The notes under the pieces were generated by a model. It made no database searches. It was not told where the DNA came from and saw nothing but the letters and a program-made list of their open reading frames with translations. Both the position numbers and the translations under genes were made by a program. This document shows positions 49,712 to 62,366 of a stretch of DNA of 64,000 bases, piece after piece. Every line of letters starts with the position of its first letter. Position 1 is the stretch's first letter. Source of the stretch: Carya illinoinensis (lineage: Eukaryota; Streptophyta; Magnoliopsida; Fagales; Juglandaceae); assembly GCF_018687715.1 (NCBI RefSeq), contig NC_056760.1:4253501-4317500 (forward strand), written 5' to 3'.

Positions 49712-52280
49712 CTACTGAGAAACACCTCTACTATCATCGGTACCAGAATTAAAAGAAGACCAAAACGAGTCGTACTGCTCATTCTTGTTTGCAAAGTTGT
49801 GATCAATGCATCCATCCAAATACCCTATGATCCGTTGCTTTGGTGTGCTTAACGACCTTTGTTTTGCCTTGGCAGATTCTGTTGCACTCATGTAAGTTCG
49901 AAAAATGGGAGAATTTGGCATCAAACTGTCATTACCAGCTGAGTTCTGTTTCACAGGACAGAAAGATCTCCTAGGGAATGACCACTGTGAATCCAGTCCT
50001 AGAGAAACTTGCTTCTGTTCATTTTTGGGTTTAATTTGTTTTTGCTCATTCCTTTCACCCACTCCTTCCATATTACATGCCTGCTCTTTGTCTAACAGTT
50101 GTTCTAGCTAGAAGCTCCTCTTTCTGAATTTCTTGTTGTCCACTGATTCCTCCAGCATTTGAGCATTTCTCGTCTCCTAAGAAACATATAATTGTCGTGA
50201 GAAAATTAGATACGAGAGAAGAGGCCAGACACTTGTCTTGTTATCTTTTTAGTTCACTAAAACAAGAAACTAGGAACCAAGCAACATTTGGTAATGACGT
50301 GGTAGTAAATTACATATAGGATTCGGATTTCTATGACTCAGTTCTAGTCATCAGCCACCAAACCATAAGAGGAAATTTCATAGCAGATATAATTTACCCG
50401 GTGTGAAAATGAATATTTCTTCATGCGCTCTCTTTTGGTAATGGCCTCTTGCTTTCTTAACCATATAGCATCCATGTCTTCCTTCAAAACCATGCTCCGG
50501 TCCCAACTTCTCTGACTGCTGCATTCAAGCTGCCCATAACCAAATCTTCAGTAAACCAGATTAGAAAATCAATAAACATTAGCACAAATTTGATTTGCAG
50601 TATCATCAAATAACCGAATTATTCAGGAGAAACTTCAAAGTGAAGAAGTCCATAGGCATTAGGTCTTCACCATGCAAATTGATCGGAGGTCTATTTCGCA
50701 ATCATTCCCCTATAAAAATGGTACCCTCCTATGGGTTAAGAAATTCTCTCTGAAGTTTGAAAGACAAACATCTACTAACACTTGCATGCAACTTATATAC
50801 ATACCAAGAAAAAGAGAGAAATATTACTTGGGATCCCCTTAGTTGTAGTACATTTTTCCTTTTTCTAGGTAAGTTCTTTTCATTAACAACGACATAAAAG
50901 GGTCTCTATGATTCTTTTTGGGTTATCAGCACTCATTCTTACTAAATGGTTCTTTTGAAATCACCTTAAAAGGCATTAATCTTTTATTTGAATCATCTCA
51001 TTACCTTTGTGTCCTCTTCTCCAAGCTCATCTTTTGCCCCGTCAAATTGTTTCTTATAACAACCTCTGCGGCTTGCATCTGCAGAAGGGATGCTCTTTTC
51101 CTGTACCTCTACCTGTCTTTTTGCACTGGGTGGCAAACACTTCAATGTGACTGTTTGGCATCTCACAGCTCGTCCACGAGCTATGGCTTGAAGTCTCACC
51201 AGTCCCTTCAATGCTCTCAATGCTTTCCTTATCTGTTTCACTCCCATTTGAAATTCAAGTCAGGCATGAGAAGCGCTTTTAGTTCAATATAACCAATAAA
51301 AGATGATAACCGTTCTCATAATCTTGCATCTTTTTCTCCAAATCCCACAAAAAATAAAGGGAAGCAAAGGGCATGTACATGTCCTTCTTCTCCAATGAGT
51401 GGTTCATTCTGTTATTGCTGTGTTTGAATAGAGCATGGCAGGCGGACTAATGGGGCAACTCTAAAACCATATTACTCGGTCTGGATTATTTGAGTAATCA
51501 AATTGGTATTGCACTTGAATTCGCAATATAAGACTCGATATTTTAAGAAGCATTTGAACGCGTTGAAGTATCTGGAGATCTTTACAGTTGAATGACTTCC
51601 AATTCTCACTAGAGTTTACCAACTTAATTAGTATATCAGTTGAAGTGATTTTTTTAAAAATAAACATGATTAATTTGAAGGTAAAAGAAATATACTTTTT
51701 TAGAAGCTAGAGCAACAACAATATCAACCAAGTTCCAATGGAATGCAGAAGATCCACAAGTCTATATCCAAATAAATTAGAGACAAAAGTTGGTTATGGA
51801 GAGAGATGGAGCAAAGATTTGAAAAATCTCACAAGATGTGCCCGGTAAGAACTTTGAATTCTGATGGCAGCCAAATTTCTTTCTTGCTTCATGAAGCGCT
51901 GGCAAGATTGAGAAGCACCTGTGAGCCGGACAACCTCGACTGCTGCTCCTGCAGCAGCCACTGCAACCTTTGCTGCAGCTGCTGTTGCTATGGCAACAGT
52001 CAAAGCATGCTTTCTTTGCTCTTCTGTTGCTTCCCTCAGTGTTCTCTGTGGTGCTAAGAGTGCAGGGTACTGCTTATGTTTAACCTTTCCAAAAAACCAT
52101 CTCCACCTCTTCGATTTCTGAAAAGTGCAAGGAATACGAAGATAACCAAAAAGCTTACTGGAAACCATCTTTCCAATTATTGAAAGTAGAAGAGTGTAAA
52201 TCAACCTTTTCAAGTTTCGTTCTTGCCTCAGAAGTTAGGAGCAAGGTTACCCAACCAAACCAGCACTTGGTCTTGGCCAT
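49712..52280 (-). CDS. IQ-domain (IQD) calmodulin-binding protein, in-frame stop in last exon
   Basis: IQD proteins bind calmodulin and act as scaffolds at microtubules, membrane or nucleus. Minus-strand exons: 52280-52206, 52117-51833, 51232-51005, 50529-50398, 50176 downward; all have GT-AG ends and phase 0. Visible features: [14 protein letters not shown] (about 26-39), the helical segment [20 protein letters not shown], the IQ core [13 protein letters not shown] split by an intron and followed by [17 protein letters not shown] (the intron position typical of the family), and [21 protein letters not shown]. After 262 residues a TAG (50110-50108) interrupts the frame. Beyond it the same frame stays open to 49712 and encodes the family's C-terminal motif [14 protein letters not shown]...PKQR (DUF4005). 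Either the gene is a recent pseudogene or it makes a truncated protein; a sequencing error is also possible. Confidence 0.82.
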
Positions 52281-53647
52281 TGAAGATTCATAAGATTGTA
52301 TTGGATCAAAGTATGTGCACTTCAACTGACCCTTCATTTGAGAGAGAGAAAAAAAAAAACCCATAAACAACCGTATTACATTTTACTCCATAGAAGTTTT
52401 TCTCAGCGGAAAATAAAACCAGCAGATAATTAGTTCTGTTTATCACACTATTTCAGTTTTCCAAGCCCATTCGATTAAGCCTATTTTTGGCCTGACCAAA
52501 TTTGGAAGTGCCAAAATTGAAAATGTTAATACCAGTAATGTTTCTGTCTGAGACTCACAGTTGACAATTATGCATGATAAAACGATTACTTACTGGTATC
52601 CCTAAAAGCACATATATGACTCAATCTAACAAAGGAAAAGAATCACCAAGGTCAGTGTTTTGTCAAACAAAGGGAGTACAACAATAATAGGAAACATATC
52701 AAGTACAATAATTTGATTTCGGAGTAGCCCAGAGAGTCTCACCTTTTACACTATCAAGTATCAGCCACAGAAGAGCACCATTGAATTTAGCTAAAAGAAG
52801 AACATAAATTAATCGAAGAAAGAAAATGTCAAAGCATCTAAATTCAGAATTGATCCACTTCACGGCCTTGATAGTACATAAATCCTAATGACATTGTTAT
52901 CGAAGATAACCCCAAAAGGGTGTTTTCCTATAGCCTGTGCTTGGTCTTGTTTTCTAGACCAAATGATATGTGCTCAGGAAGTGAGAATGGAAGCTAGATC
53001 AGTGCAGGGAAAAGCATAGCCAGTACTGTTTGGAGTGAGGTGTGAAGAGGCTTATGCAGATACTTTGTGAATTGTGATGACTGCTGCATGGTGACTTAAG
53101 AGCAAATTCTGTAAACTTCGTGAGGGTCCCCTTTGCCTCCCTCTCTCTTTTCAACTGTCGATTTCATAACCTACTCCTGACCAGTTCAAACGTTCGTTTA
53201 TGTCAAATTACTGGATTGGCCTCGTTAGTTTCTTCTCCACCAACCAACCAACCCACCGACCAAAGAAGAATAAAGGAGGAAAAAAAAGGAACAAAAAAAT
53301 GAAATAAGACCTCAACACATGTTTGAGGATAGGTAAGGTGGTGGGGTCACGTTGGGGTTCACTCCCATCTTGTTGAGCCACATCAAAAGAAGAAGAAGAA
53401 GAAGAAACGGGAACACTGTTTGTAGGATGTTGTGACCATGAATTTGGTATGAATTCTCTGTTCTTCTGCGGTGGTTTTGCGAGGCTGCACTAGAAAGTAA
53501 TATTTTTTGGATCGCATTTTAAAAGCTTAAACAGCTCTTAAAATAAGTCAAAATCTGTTAAGCTTACCAAATTTTTAGGTAGATTAGGCTAAAGACGTGA
53601 TAAAAATAATGGGACAATCACTGATATCCAAAGTCATGACCAGTGGT
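52281..53647 (-). other. IQD upstream region
   Basis: The likely IQD 5' UTR and promoter, read on the minus strand. It contains the shared block (52582-52903). 53100-53400 is CT- and AAG-rich (AGAAGAAGAAGAAGAAG at about 53388). No other gene is seen. It ends in the CCAGTGGT target site of the large hAT element (53640-53647). Confidence 0.55.
52582..52903. repeat. About 320-bp block shared with the two phosphatase/RECA3 blocks
   Basis: Matches 19287-19608 and 62047-62366 with a few percent divergence. Here the left neighbour is the IQD upstream sequence and the right neighbour is unique DNA after ATCGA (52899-52903). In the other two places the left neighbour is a phosphatase fragment and the right neighbour is RECA3 intron 5. 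Confidence 0.85.
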
Positions 53648-56600
53648 TAGGGGTGGGCAAATTTTTGAAAATTTTGACTCCGACCGAAATCCATTCCGAC
53701 TCGACTCCGTCGGAGTCAGAATTGCAGAACACGGAGTCGGAATCAGAGACACTCCGAAAATGGTATCGGAGTCGGAGTCGGAGTTCGGATCCGAGTTGGC
53801 TCCGAACTCCGACTTTTTAAAAAAACATAGATTCAAAACGACGACGTTTTGCATCTATGTCCCCCCCTAACTTAAACGACGACATTCCTTGAAATAGGAA
53901 CGACGTCGTTTGCTACGTGAAGATAAACCCGTTGCCCCTTTCTTCTTCATTTCGTCTTCTCTTCTGTTGCTCTGTTGCTCAGCGAGTCAATCGCCCCCTT
54001 TCTTCTTCTTCTACTTCATTTCTTCTTCCCTTGCTCAGCCGCTCCCCGTCATTCCCTTGGTTCCCTCGTTTCATTTGTTCTTCGTGTCGCCTTCGAAACT
54101 GTGCTGCTGCCCAAGGCGCTGTCTTCACAAAATCACAGTGCCACCACCCACGGCGCCACGCCTCACTCCTCAATACAAAATCACGAAATCAGGAACTTAG
54201 GGTTTGTATTTTCTTTATCTTACTTGTTCTCATAGTTGGTACTTGGTAGATTTTTGTACTTTAATCATCGAGCCCAATCTTTGTTTTCTCTGAACTCTGC
54301 AGCCTAAAGGCAACAGACGTGGTTGTTACTTGTTCCTTTGGAATTTATTTTGTTTTTTGTCGATATTATTTTATATTCAATTAGATTATTTTCTATTTAT
54401 TTTTGTGCACTTTTGGACGTGGTTGTAATTATAAGAACAATTAAAAGTGGGTAACAATGTAACATAGATAGAATTGGAATTGTTGGCTTGATAGTTGATA
54501 TATTTGTGATTGGTTCGGTAATAAGATGTCAAGATGGCTTCTTTTGATTATTGAATTCATGGGTGGTTCCTTTCAATGGTTGAATGGTTATTTTGCTTAT
54601 GCTGCGCCTAGAATGTACTTCATTTGGGGAATCTTCTTTTTTTGTTCCAAAAGTTTGAAGTCAAATTGCCTTTTTGTTCTTGGTTTAACAATTAGGAGTT
54701 CCCAAATTTATTTTGATTCAATAAAGTTTTATTTTACCTGTAAGAAGGAACACTCAAAACGCCATTCAAAATATGGCTGTAATACTCAAGAGGCTCAACT
54801 TTGCATGATGGTCGCATACTACACAGTACACAGTTCATGAGTATAAATAGTTCCATCTCATCAAATCATAAATATTCGTGTGTTTTAAATAGAATGGCAA
54901 AAATGATAAATCATATATTAGTTACGTGGAGATATGTGGTAACTGTAAGGGTTCCTTATATCATTTCTCATATAATAAATGTGGAATTTTCATTTTTAAT
55001 GTTTGTGAGGGGTCAGGGACAATTATACAGCTGACTTCATGGTATTCATGTTACTAAACACCCAGACAATTCATTCATATGGCATTTATGCCTTTTAAAA
55101 CAAAAAAGAAATGGTATTTTTCCAGGGATCCAATTGATCACTCTAGACCTTGAAGAGACCAATTCTTAGCTGTTCTAAATCCATTTAATTTTGTTTTTCA
55201 AATGCATAAATAACTGATGATGGAGATGCATTTGCTGAATGCATGCATCAATCACAAGAAGTAAGTTAGGTAACATAGCCTCTCAATAATTAATGTAATA
55301 AAGGAAGAAAAAGGACAAGTTTGCATAAATATTAATATAAACAACTATTTCAAAATAATAATGTTCCAAAGTTAGGTGTTCACGTGTACAAGTTCATAGT
55401 GCTCTACATTTCTGTTCTGTGCAAGTGTTAAAAGGTTTTAAAAGGAGCCTAATTCAAGTAGATCACCCACTCTTTATAAGCCACTTGTTACAAACTTACA
55501 ATAGCCAGTCTGCCTTGAGTTATTAGACTTTTCATATCTCTTGGCTGCAAAAGATCTAAATATTTGATTAGATTTTTTTAAAAGCCTTTAAGCTCAAGAG
55601 GAAACTGATTTCAGATTCACCCCAATATACCAATAGATTGACTATCTTAGACTAAAAACTCAAGAGAAGCAGTGTATCAGGCTTTAAGGACAGAACACTT
55701 GTGCAGTAGAAATCACATCTATTCAATTCATTTAAATTGTGTCACTTTCGATCAAAACAAGAAGTAGAAGAACAGCAATTAGTCTAACAAAAGAAATGTA
55801 ATTCAGCCTAAAATGGCACTGAATTTTGTCTGACAGCCTAACCTTATTTATGGCACTGAATTTGAGAACATAATAGACATCAGAAATGTAATTCTCCTAC
55901 CTAGCTAATTGTGTTTCAGTTGGCATTTGAAATGCAATTATTTGTTTTGCATTTTTATTCACTACCATATTTGTTTTGCATTTTCGATGGCTTATGTTTC
56001 ATTTGGCATTTGAAATGTAGTTATCACGTTTTAAGAAGTTGTTTGAGGAGGAGATTGTGAAACTAAAGGCTAGAGAAGCTATCTAGTATATGGGTATGCT
56101 TTCTATCAGTATTTAATGGATGTTTTGCATTTATTTTATTTTATTACTGTTTAAGGCAGCAACCTCCAAACTAATTTATTTTATTTTTGATAGATATGGA
56201 TGCTTCACCTAGTGGAAGGTCGGAAGGGAATCCAAATGTCACAATTCCGTCACCAGGGAATCCAACTGCCACAATTAGGTCACCGAGTTCTAGACCCACT
56301 TCTAGAGCAGCTACTTCTTGTGCAAGTAGTCGATTCCCACTTCCAGTAGACATAAAAGATGAGGATGAGGAGATGGGTATTGGGGATCTACCACCTCCAT
56401 CTGCAACGCCACCTTAACCATGAACTACTAAAAAAAGGTCTTGGACATGGGAGCATTTTACCAAGATTCCTGGTAATCGTGAGAACCCACAGGCGAGATG
56501 TCACCACTGTGGGCAACTCTGTAGATGTCATTCAAAGAAGCAAGGCACCTCTGTCTTAATAGCCCATCTTAATGGTTGCCAGCGGTATAAAATAGCGAAG

Positions 56601-59120
56601 GGAGAGTCCGCCACTGATTAGACTAAGCTTAGTTACGAAACTTCTACAGCCACTGATGGTACACAGATTAAGAAAATGGTCATCCCTCAATACAGTGAAA
56701 AATTGGTGAGGGATATGCTTGCTGAGATGATAATTGAAGATGAGATGCCTTTTACCACAGTAGAAAAAAAAAAAGGCTTCCGAAAGTTTGTTAAGACTAT
56801 TGAGCCACGATTTCCATTGCCATCATGATATACAGTGATGCGGGATTGTATGAAGAAGCATGCAAAAGAGAAGGCAGAGATGAAGAGGATGTTCACTATC
56901 ACTGGCCAGAGAGTGTCATTTACGATTGACACATGGACTTCCATACAGAACGTTTCCTACATGTGTATCACAGCACACTATATCGACAGTGAGTGGAATT
57001 TGAGAAAACGGATTATTGGGTTTAAAGAAATTATTGATCATAAGGGAGCATCAATTGGGGCACTAATGGATGATTGTTTAAAGGATTGGGGAATTCAAAA
57101 GGTTCTATGTATTGCAGTTGACAATGCCAGTGCCAATGACATTGCAATTGAATGGTTGAAGAGGAATATGAGTGTGAAAGCTGATGTCATCCGCAACCAC
57201 GAATTTATTCATGTTCGATGTTGTGTTCATATTCTCAACCTGATTGTCGTTGAGAGGTTAAAGGAGGTTGACGATTCCATTACCAGAGTCCGCAATATTG
57301 TGCGGTATGTGAGGGCTTCCCCTCAAAGGCTATCCAAATTCAAGGCAATAGCAAACCAGCTTGGGATTTCATGTTCTAAGACATTGTACTTAGATGTTCC
57401 GACTTGATGGAACTCGACATACCTTATGTTGGATGTGGCACAAAAGTACCAAAAAGTATTCAAGTGGATGGAGATCGAGGATGGGGGCCTTAAGTATGCT
57501 TTGTTGGAGCCTGCAGGAAAGGGGCTTGGTGCGCCAAACACACATTATTGGATTAGTGTGGGGCACTTTGTGAGATTTTTACAAGTTTTTTATGATATGA
57601 CTATGCGGATATCTGGATCTGCATATACAACTGCAAACTTGTTCTTCAGTGAGCTCTCAAAGCTTCACTACCACTTGCAAAAAGGTTGTACTGATCCTTG
57701 CGGAATATTATCTGGTATGGTTATGAGGATGCAGGCCAAATATGATAAATATAGGGGGAATGTTGAGAAAATAAATAGATTACTTTTTGTGGCTGTGATC
57801 CTTGACCCCCGTTATAAGTTGGCGTTGATAGAATTTTGGGCAAATTCCACAATGGGGGCAGTGAAGGCTGCACGGTTTATTACAATGCTTAAAAGGGATC
57901 TTGATGACTTATATTTCCATTACAACAATAGTGGTCAGCCTTCATCCGCAGCGGGCACCTCACACTCGATTCCGAAACCTCTCTTTGATGACCGTAGCTC
58001 AGATGACTCATTACATCCACCACGTCGAGGTTACAATATTGTGAATCAGTATCATCAACTCGTTGCAACGAGGAATATTATGCAGTGTACTTCTAAGATT
58101 GAACGATATTTTATGGAAGAGGTCGAGGCACCTAGCGATGTATTTCAGCTATTAACTTGGTAGAAGGTTAATTCCACCAAGTATCAGATCCTTTCTAGTA
58201 TTGCACGAGATGTGCTGGCCATTCCGATCACTACGGTTGCCTCTGAGTCGGCATTTAGCACTGGATGTCGAGTATTGGATTCTTACCAGAGTTCATTGTC
58301 ACCGTCAACTGTAGAGACCCTTGTTTGTACACAGAACTGGTTAAGTGATACACCAATTGGACTAGATACCATTGGCTTTGATGCTGATAGCTATAAGCTT
58401 GAATCAAGTAACTTTATTTGAGTATTTCAATTTATTTATTTAATTATTTTTATGATTTCATAAATCTATTAACCTTATACTTTTTATGATTTCATAGATA
58501 TAATTATGAACCCTAACATACTTGCCGATGACTAATACCTGGAGTGTGCCTAAGTTGATAAACTCCCTTTAAATTTTATTGGTGAGAAATGATAATCACA
58601 TTTTATTTTTAGCAATAATAAATTTTTTCAATCATTTTTTTCTTTTTATTGATTGTGACTTTTTATTTTAATTTCAGGTATCACCAACGACAAACCATAA
58701 TATATTGGAAGATGTTTTGGAGCACCTCTTAATTGGAAGATGTTTTTACTTTTGTATTGGAAGATGTTCGAAATGTATTGTTTAAACTATTATCAATGTT
58801 TTGAACAATTGTATAGGAGTTTTTGAAAGATGTGTTATGTATTATATTTTTTTTAATTTTATTTTATTTTAGTTTAGGGCTAGGAATTGGACCAATAGGT
58901 TCCAAATATATCGAAATCGGATCGGATGGAGGTCAGAGTCCGATTCCGATCTTTTTCCTCGGAATTTCAATCGGAGTACCGCACTTCGACCTCCGATCGG
59001 AGTCGGACTCCGACCCCTAGTCGAAGTTGGAGTATGAGTAAACTTCTAGTTCTGACTCCAGTCGGAGTCGGAGTTCGGAATTCGCGATTCCGACTCCGTC
59101 GGAGTCAGAGCCCAGGCCTA
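53648..59120 (+). mobile_element. hAT transposon with decayed transposase, 5.5 kb
   Basis: An 8-bp target duplication CCAGTGGT (53640-53647 and 59121-59128) encloses ends TAGGGGTGGGC and, on the other strand, TAGGCCTGGGC. Both subterminal regions are rich in TCCGACTCCGA/TCGGAGTCGGA motifs. The left 2.5 kb looks like promoter, 5' UTR and intron; the transposase frame runs from 56196 to 58421 and is broken by stops. Confidence 0.93.
56196..58421 (+). pseudogene. hAT transposase, disabled
   Basis: Domain order fits Ac/Tip100-like hAT transposases. A Ser/Pro-rich N-terminus starts MDASPSGRS. A BED zinc finger follows (WEHFTKI, CHHCGQLC, GTSVLIAHLNGC; about 56440-56580). The catalytic core has FTIDTWTS, VDNASAND and RCCVHILNLIV; the segment after a lost Arg is WNSTYLML; the hATC dimerisation region is [10 protein letters not shown] (about 58240). 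In-frame stops occur at 56415 (TAA) with TGA two codons later, at 56618 (TAG), in FPLPS*YT (TGA), in DVPT*WNST (TGA for the usual CGA) and in LLTW*KVNS (TAG for the usual TGG). A Gly in STGGRVLD is changed to Cys. No functional transposase is expected. Confidence 0.88.
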
Positions 59121-60656
59121 CCAGTGGTCCCCTTCTTTTCGATCATTAACCATGTGAACAGTTCTTGACTTGTCCAAGATAATGGAACTTTAGCTTCCCA
59201 TTGTGGCCCAGCTTAGAGGGAAAAATGGCTTTTGAGCTGCTTAATGTCCCGACACAGAGCTATTAATGTAGAGAAATTTAACGTGAAAATTAAGGAACTT
59301 GGGGCTAGGAACTTGACTAACAAAATTGGGCGACCATGAGCTGTCCTTGTGAGAATAGAATAAAGTGCCTTTTGAGTTGTTAATTGCCCATGCAGAAGAG
59401 TCCTTCCTCCTCTCTTTCTTTTGGTAGAAAGAGTTTTTCTATCAAGTGGCAATAATGGCAGGCTATCAATGCGGCAACGTTTCAAGCCCTCCATTCTCAT
59501 GAGTAGACTGCAAAATTCTCTCCCTTTATGATAAGAGTAAAAGGGATACTTTAGTAAGCAAAAGAACTACTTAAGTCAAGAAAATTGTTCAAACTTTGCT
59601 CAAGCTATATATGTAAATGGTCGTTATTCTGTTAATAGTGAGTGATTTTTGTGAAGAGGACCGAATCAATCAATTTGGCAAGCCTAGGAGAATTGGAAAA
59701 GCATTTCTGCTCCATTGGATTCAATCATGAGTTATAGATTAAACCTTTTCCAATCTAAATATGAAATGGTTTATACCATGCAAAATTTTTATGCAAGAAA
59801 TTGGGGATAGTGGGCACCTTTTTTCATTACTCAGAAATTTTTAACAAGATGACTGTCTGAGCATGCACAATATAAAAATAAAACTGCATATGCTTTGGTT
59901 TGATTATGTAAAAACAGAATACCAACTTGTCATAACAAAGAGGCTCTTATGGATTATCAAAAGGGAAAAGAAGCATTTCCTAGTAATATAACCTCGCTGT
60001 CATTATGATTGCACGCATACCCTCATTTGCCAAAATTAATGCATAGCTTCACCTCATTAATTTAGATATTCATTGGAAAATTTGGAGTAGTATTATGATG
60101 TTTACTTCTAGAATGCTCATTTAGTATTCTTTCATATTTTTTTCTTTTATTAATCTTATCTCTAAGTATGGAGAACGGCGGAGCCATGATGCTATAAGCC
60201 ATGGTCGGTGCATGAAGTCTTTAAGATGATAAAAGTATACACAGAAAGAAAGACACCTATTACAGAGAGAAACAAGGGCACAGAGATGCACTTAAGAGAG
60301 CTTCTGAAGTTGGGAAAAAAAGAAACATTTGAAAAACTAGAACACTTGTAATTTTATCAAAATCAGTAGCTTGATTAAATATATTATATATTACCTTCTA
60401 ATTTTAATTGTATAGTAATTTAATAAAAAGATTAATTTTCACTAAATGATTTAAACTTTAACCTAAAAACAATATTTAATTTTTATTTCATAATGACAGA
60501 AATGACGGGTTATAATGTGGCTTTAAAAGATTAATTTTTAACTAAAGATACAATTGAATAGTTGAAAATGTCACATCACTCTAAAATGCATATACACACA
60601 CGCACACAAACTTGCTTATCTTCCTTTGTATGTTTGTACACAGGGAAACACAGGAC
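59121..60656. other. Intergenic DNA before the phosphatase fragment
   Basis: No gene is seen. 59391-59440 matches the left end of the duplicated block at 18450; the rest up to 61276 is missing from that copy. It contains CA repeats near 60595 and moderate AT-rich sequence. Confidence 0.6.
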
Positions 60657-61898
60657 TTAAGGACTTAATACGACTCTACTGTGTACTACATTGTCCTCCA
60701 TCCTTATCCAAGATTTAACCGAGAAGGGCTTCTGGGTGATTTCTAGAATTCTAGCTCCTCTAGCCCAGTCTCCATAGCCCCCATAACCAGTATGTCTTGC
60801 AAAGCACAGCCAGAGTTTCTCATTGGGGCAACACCAGTCCAATCCATGGTTGTGGCCAACAAATATTGCCTGCCACAATGAAAAGGGAAACAACTCCGCA
60901 TGAAACCGTTTATGTCCATCAGTCCAAAGCCACAGATCAGGATTAAACCTTCTTCCCATGACATTAACATATTCTTTAATGCTTCTTTCATGGTTTTGAG
61001 AAAAAAAATACAATTATCAAACTTCTGTTGTTCCAACGTTTTGATGATTTAGGTGCAACTCAAATGAATGATTACTGTACCATCTATGGATAAACAACCA
61101 ATTTACCTTGACAGAAGGCCTTTTAGTAAGAAGTTTCATGATACCCAATTCAGCTTCTTGAGCAGCAACACCCTCCTTGTTAATTTAAGCCCACGCAAGG
61201 CCGGTGTATCCCAAACCGTGGAGCAACCTTCTTGTATGCTCGACTTGGAATGTGCCAGAATATTAGCTCAGGCACCCTGTCAGATGATACTTAATTCGAT
61301 GGACAAGAAAATGGAGAAAACATATCAAGAGAATCACAATATACTCTATATCTAATGGGTGAACCTAAGCATAATCAGTTACAACCGTTTGCCACAATAA
61401 ACCTTTTTTTCCTTTTCACTCTCTCGAATCAAAAACATCTCCACCAAGGTTCCTCGTTTTCTATCATTTGTTTCGTTCTTTGGAAACCATTTAACACAAT
61501 GATGTATATTTTATATATTTAAACCTTTTTTACGAAATATTGTGTTCTACGGTAATAAGGTGCACTAAAGCAAGTTCAAAAGAGAATCGTGTTTGTAACT
61601 TGTTTTGTATTCTTCCACGTACCTTACGTCAGGGTTGATCTCTTCAGATTTATGCCGGAACCAATCTGCTTGGGCAGTTGATATAACTTCAGGGTAAGAC
61701 CCACCGCCAGAATCTAAAAAGTACAGTATACCACTGGTGACTTTGGACCGTCTGATGATGAGACTTGGAGAACATAGTTTGATACACTAGGCCAAAGTTC
61801 TTTAGGACCATTTTTGGAAAAAGATAGTGCCTTATGGTCAATCTCGTGTTTCATCAACTCCAGACGATGTGTGCCTCTGAAGCTACATGCTTCTGCTC
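60657..61898 (-). pseudogene. Purple acid phosphatase 3' fragment, PAP28-like, three exons
   Basis: Minus-strand exons at 61898-61628, about 61276-61107 and 60869-60657, with good splice sites. They cover the C-terminal half of the metallophosphatase: [52 protein letters not shown], and the metal-ligand segment [11 protein letters not shown] with [20 protein letters not shown]. The first exon has lost one base after SPVVY and the middle exon shifts frame after HRPCVG (GGCTTAAATTAAC), so the frame is broken twice. N-terminal exons are absent. PAP28-type enzymes are secreted or vacuolar metallophosphatases that release phosphate from esters; this copy cannot do so. Confidence 0.82.
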
Positions 61899-62046
61899 CT
61901 GCCAAATATTATGGTCACATTAGAGACAAGATAAGATCAAATTCTTTTCCCCAAAAAAGTTTGTAAAATCTCCGATGAGATGATATCGACATAGCTGCAT
62001 ATTAACATAATATCACTTTTTATATTAATTGCAAATTCAGAGAACT

Positions 62047-62366
62047 ACGATTACTTACTGGTAACCTTAAAAGCACATATATTACTCAATCTAACCAAGG
62101 AAAAGAATCACAAAGGTCAGTGTTTTATCAAACAAAGGGAGTGCAACAATAATAGGAAACATATCAAGTACAATAAATTGATTTCGGAGCAGCCCAAAGA
62201 GTCTCACCGTTTATACTATCAAGTATCAGCCAAAAGAGCACCATTGAATTTACCTAAAAGAAGAACATAAATTAATCGAAGAAAGAAAATGTCAAAGCAT
62301 CTAAATTGAGAATTGACCCACTTCACGGCCTTGATAGTACATAAATCCTACTGACATTGCTATCGA
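62047..62366. repeat. About 320-bp shared block, third copy
   Basis: Same block as 19287-19608, ending at the same ATCGA (62362-62366) where RECA3 intron 5 begins. The identical join in both copies shows a common origin. Confidence 0.85.

Noticed and set aside
53643..53870. Open frames through TCCGACTCCGA repeats at the hAT termini
   Set aside because: They are translations of short subterminal repeats (SDSDSD-type) on both strands, not proteins.
60657..61898. A functional purple acid phosphatase gene
   Set aside because: N-terminal exons are absent and the remaining exons contain two frame changes.
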